DNA from: Subdoligranulum sp.
GTDB lineage: Bacteria > Bacillota > Clostridia > Oscillospirales > Ruminococcaceae
Direction: 5' to 3'
Assembly: GCA_004555405.1 (NCBI GenBank)
Contig: SFIE01000046.1
Location: forward strand, 1 to 15,464
Length of the DNA: 15,464 nt
This document shows positions 13,585 through 15,464 of the stretch, one piece after another. The position numbers were made by a program, and so were the translations under genes. Every line of letters begins with the position of its first letter. The first letter of the stretch is position 1. The notes under the pieces were generated by a model that did not search any database, was not told the DNA's origin, and saw only the letters and a list, made by a program, of their open reading frames with translations.

Positions 13585-14505
13585 TCAGCGCTGCAATAAT
13601 TCTGGAACCATCCTCGAAAAAAGATCAGCCAATGCCAAAGCTGCCTGTGAACGGTATTTCCCGATCGGCCAGGCTAATGCAAGATCCAAATAGCAGCCGG
13701 TTTGATTTACACGAAGATAGCGAAATGGATCGCGCACAACACGGCAGGAGCGATAGGTGAAAGCGAGCCCCATGCCTTCGCGGGCCATGGCAGCGGCAAA
13801 GGAAGCAGAAAGGGAAGTGTCTGACCCAAGCGGTTCTACGGCTGCATCACGCAGGGCCTGCCGTGCCACCCGCCCTAAAACGGTGTTCGGAGGCCCCAAA
13901 ATATATTCAAATGGCGCAGTGTCCTTTAAATCGATCCATAATTGCTGCGGTTCCTCTTTACAGATATGTGCAAATGCCATAACCGGATGATCGGCGGTGG
14001 TGGCCAGCATAATTTCATCCCGCATCAGAAAATCTGTGTCGTGCTGGATACGCACAGGCGGGGCAGCGATCAGAGCCAGATCCAAAAGGCCCTCCAACAG
14101 TTGATCCTCTAAATCGATGCTGTCCATTTCACTGATCTGAACATGGATGCCCGGATAAAGAGAGCGAAAACGCTTTAAAACAGGGGGCAGTAAATAAGTG
14201 CCGCGATAGGTGCTGACTCCCAAAAGGATCGTGCCGCTTTTTAGCCCTTCAATATCGGCTGCTTCACTGCAAGCTGCACGATATTGCTGCAAAATTTGCC
14301 GGGCGTGGGCAATAAAGGCTTCTCCGGCGGCAGTGGGGCGAACGCCGCGTGCGGTGCGCACAAAAATGGGGGTTCCCAAATCCTGCTCTGAAATGCGTAT
14401 TGCCTGGCTCAGACTGGATTGTGCCATGAAAAGTTTTTCGGCTGCGCGTGAGATACTTCCTTCATTGGCAACGGTTACAAGGTATTTTAATTCTTTCAGA
14501 TCCAT
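13585..14505 (-). CDS. LysR-family transcriptional regulator
   Basis: 306 residues, the usual length. The start at 14505 (MDLKELKYLVTVAN) has GAGGA 8 bases upstream on the minus strand; the frame is open far upstream, but that is not protein-like. The N-terminal winged helix-turn-helix is canonical: GSISRAAEKLFMAQSSLSQAI (16-36), then LGTPIFVRTARGVRPTAAGEAF (43-64). Residues about 90-298 form the periplasmic-binding-protein-like effector domain, beginning GTILLGVSTYRGTYLLPPVL. The effector is unknown. It is divergent from a DUF6282-type hydrolase gene, with a LysR-type box and overlapping promoters between, so it probably controls that gene and itself. Confidence 0.94.
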   Translation of the reverse strand: MDLKELKYLVTVANEGSISRAAEKLFMAQSSLSQAIRISEQDLGTPIFVRTARGVRPTAAGEAFIAHARQILQQYRAACSEAADIEGLKSGTILLGVSTYRGTYLLPPVLKRFRSLYPGIHVQISEMDSIDLEDQLLEGLLDLALIAAPPVRIQHDTDFLMRDEIMLATTADHPVMAFAHICKEEPQQLWIDLKDTAPFEYILGPPNTVLGRVARQALRDAAVEPLGSDTSLSASFAAAMAREGMGLAFTYRSCRVVRDPFRYLRVNQTGCYLDLALAWPIGKYRSQAALALADLFSRMVPELLQR

Positions 14506-14530
14506 GAAACAGTCCTCGTTTTGCATAGCC

Positions 14531-14555
14531 ATCGGATTTTCCGATATGCTATATC
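14531..14555. promoter_or_regulatory. LysR-type operator: ATC-N9-GAT box plus adjacent dyad
   Basis: A 15-bp perfect dyad ATCGGA-TTT-TCCGAT (14531-14545) fits the T-N11-A and ATC-N9-GAT rule for LysR-type boxes. It overlaps a second dyad GATAT-GCT-ATATC (14543-14555). Relative to the predicted plus-strand start near 14598 they are centred at about -60 and -49; relative to the lysR-type gene they lie in its leader, as expected for autoregulation. Confidence 0.55.
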
Positions 14556-14562
14556 TGAAATT

Positions 14563-14591
14563 TTGGCTTTCTCCTATATTAAACTTAGTAT
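14563..14591 (+). promoter_or_regulatory. Candidate promoter of the DUF6282-type gene
   Basis: TTGGCT (14563-14568), a 17-base spacer and TAGTAT (14586-14591). The -10 overlaps that of the minus-strand promoter, so the two compete. It is weaker than consensus, consistent with a need for activation. Confidence 0.45.
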
Positions 14592-14615
14592 AAAATAAAA
14601 ACAGCAAAAATGCAA
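14587..14615 (-). promoter_or_regulatory. Promoter of the lysR-type gene
   Basis: On the minus strand, TTGCAT (plus 14610-14615) and TATACT (14587-14592) are separated by 17 bases. The leader to the start codon is about 75 nt and contains the operator dyads. Confidence 0.6.
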
Positions 14616-14616
14616 C

Positions 14617-14640
14617 GCCGTGAAAACCGCGCGGCACGGC
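14617..14640 (+). other. GC-rich hairpin in the DUF6282 leader
   Basis: GCCGTG (14617-14622) and CACGGC (14635-14640) form a 6-bp stem around the self-complementary CCGCGCGG (14627-14634). No T-tract follows, so it is not a terminator. A role in mRNA stability or none is possible. Confidence 0.3.
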
Positions 14641-14694
14641 AGTGCATGAGGTTATAAGAAGAACCGGACCAGATACGAAAAAGGAGAAACGAGT

Positions 14695-15464
14695 ATGACA
14701 AAGGATCTGATGAAAGGCGTGATCGATATGCACGTTCACACCAATCCCGATCTGCGCCTGCGCGCGTATGATGATTTTGAACTTATGGAAGCTGCCATCC
14801 GGGTGGGGGCGCGTGCCATTGTGATCAAAACCCATCAGGGAACTACGATGGATCGTGCTTATCTGTGCAACCGCCACAACAAGATCGTGCACGGTGAAAC
14901 CAACAACTTTACTATGTTCGGCAGCATTACACTCAATCGTGTGGTGGGCGGCATCAATCCCAAGGCTGTGGATGTTGCGCTGAAGCTGGGCGCAAAAGTA
15001 GTGTGGCTGCCCACGCAGTCGGCAAAAAATCACATGGTGAAAATGAATCAGGATATCAGCCAATGTGTGGAAGTAGTCAGAGATGGCAAAATTGTGCCGG
15101 AACTGCGCAGCGTGCTGGAGCTGGTGCGAGATCATAATGCGGTGTTGGGCACGGCTCATATTGCACCGAACGAAATTTTTACCGTGGTGGAAGAAGCACG
15201 AAAGATCGGAGTAAAAAATATTGTGATCACGCATCCTGAGTGGTGGATCGTGGGCATGAGCCTGGAAGATCAAATTCGCCTGGTGAAGGATTATGATGTG
15301 ATCCTGGAACGATGCTATGCACAAAACATGGGCGGCGGCAAATACAAAAGCAATTTGGCCGATAATTTGTCCGTGATTCGTGAAGTAGGATATAAGAATG
15401 TGATGGTGGATACCGACGGCGGCCAAACCGAAAATCCTCATTGGGAACTGGCGCTGGCAGAGTA
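14695..15464 (+). CDS. DUF6282-type metal-dependent hydrolase, 3' truncated
   Basis: 256 residues are visible before the window ends. The start at 14695 has AAGGAGA (14681-14687) 7 bases upstream. The sequence has amidohydrolase/PHP-like TIM-barrel metal motifs: DMHVHTNPDLR (11-21, H13 and H15), IKTHQGTTMDRAYL (44-57), GTAHIAPNE with H155, ITHPEWW with H180, and VDTDGGQTENPHWE (238-251, with D239 and D241). SITLNRVVGGINPKAVDVALKLGAKVVWLPT (77-107) matches DUF6282 proteins as I remember them; members have no established substrate as far as I know. No signal peptide, so cytoplasmic. The divergent LysR-type regulator suggests a substrate-induced catabolic role, probably the first gene of an operon continuing beyond the window. 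Confidence 0.82.
   Translation, partial: MTKDLMKGVIDMHVHTNPDLRLRAYDDFELMEAAIRVGARAIVIKTHQGTTMDRAYLCNRHNKIVHGETNNFTMFGSITLNRVVGGINPKAVDVALKLGAKVVWLPTQSAKNHMVKMNQDISQCVEVVRDGKIVPELRSVLELVRDHNAVLGTAHIAPNEIFTVVEEARKIGVKNIVITHPEWWIVGMSLEDQIRLVKDYDVILERCYAQNMGGGKYKSNLADNLSVIREVGYKNVMVDTDGGQTENPHWELALAE

Noticed and set aside
13541..13600. Short plus-strand stretch reading VCKNCGEQ...RC, like half of a zinc ribbon
   Set aside because: It has a stop codon just upstream, no ribosome site, and continues into the antisense of the LysR-type gene. Two CxxC-like residues in about 20 codons can be chance.
14506..15441. Long minus-strand extension of the LysR-type gene (618 codons in total)
   Set aside because: Only the last 306 codons are LysR. 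The rest is antisense to the DUF6282 gene and the intergenic region, is His-rich in a shadow-frame way, and has no ribosome site.
1..15464. tRNA or rRNA genes, CRISPR arrays, insertion sequences, prophage or toxin-antitoxin genes
   Set aside because: No cloverleaf, spaced direct repeats, transposase motifs or terminal inverted repeats were seen on either strand by eye.

Overview
The window looks like a chromosomal segment of a GC-rich, Gram-positive gut Clostridia-type bacterium, probably the Faecalibacterium/Gemmiger/Subdoligranulum branch of the Oscillospiraceae. The evidence is strong AAGGAGG-type ribosome sites, compact sigma-A promoters, a sporulation gene (spoIID), a clostridial type of pyrBI pair and GAPDH, and coding that favours G or C at third positions. 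The genus is an inference from protein flavour, not from a marker gene. No tRNA, rRNA, CRISPR array or insertion sequence was seen.

Layout. 1-2536: the end of a surface-anchored beta-sandwich protein, overlapped by a MacB/FtsX-type ABC permease. 2599-2931: a decayed fragment of polyphosphate kinase (PPK1) between two terminators. 3014-4750: a YhcH/YiaL-family gene (minus) divergent from galE (plus). 4805-6812: two minus-strand genes, a metallo-beta-lactamase-fold hydrolase and spoIID. 6981-8369: an unknown polytopic membrane protein (plus) that overlaps tail to tail with a cysteine-rich protein (minus) whose pattern recalls a degenerate GHKL/histidine-kinase ATPase domain. 8609-9634: gap, with its own promoter and terminator. 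9885-10859: a family 2 glycosyltransferase behind two promoters, one with an inverted repeat over the -10. 11155-13486: pyrB-pyrI-argF, joined by two ATGA overlaps and preceded by a structured leader of about 120 nt. 13585-15464: a lysR-type regulator divergent from a DUF6282-type metal-dependent hydrolase that runs off the window.

How the genes fit together. Most are short independent transcription units, each with a readable promoter and hairpin terminator. The one clear multi-gene operon is pyrBI-argF, which couples the two enzymes that compete for carbamoyl phosphate (pyrimidine and arginine synthesis). The lysR/DUF6282 pair has the classical architecture of a regulator and its divergent target, including an ATC-N9-GAT box.

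The best candidates for something undescribed are the pyrB leader (mutually exclusive hairpins over a possible leaderless 24-codon ORF), the lysR-DUF6282 module, the degenerate GHKL-like protein, and the PPK1 relic. No defence system or other large novel system was found; much of the window is ordinary core metabolism.
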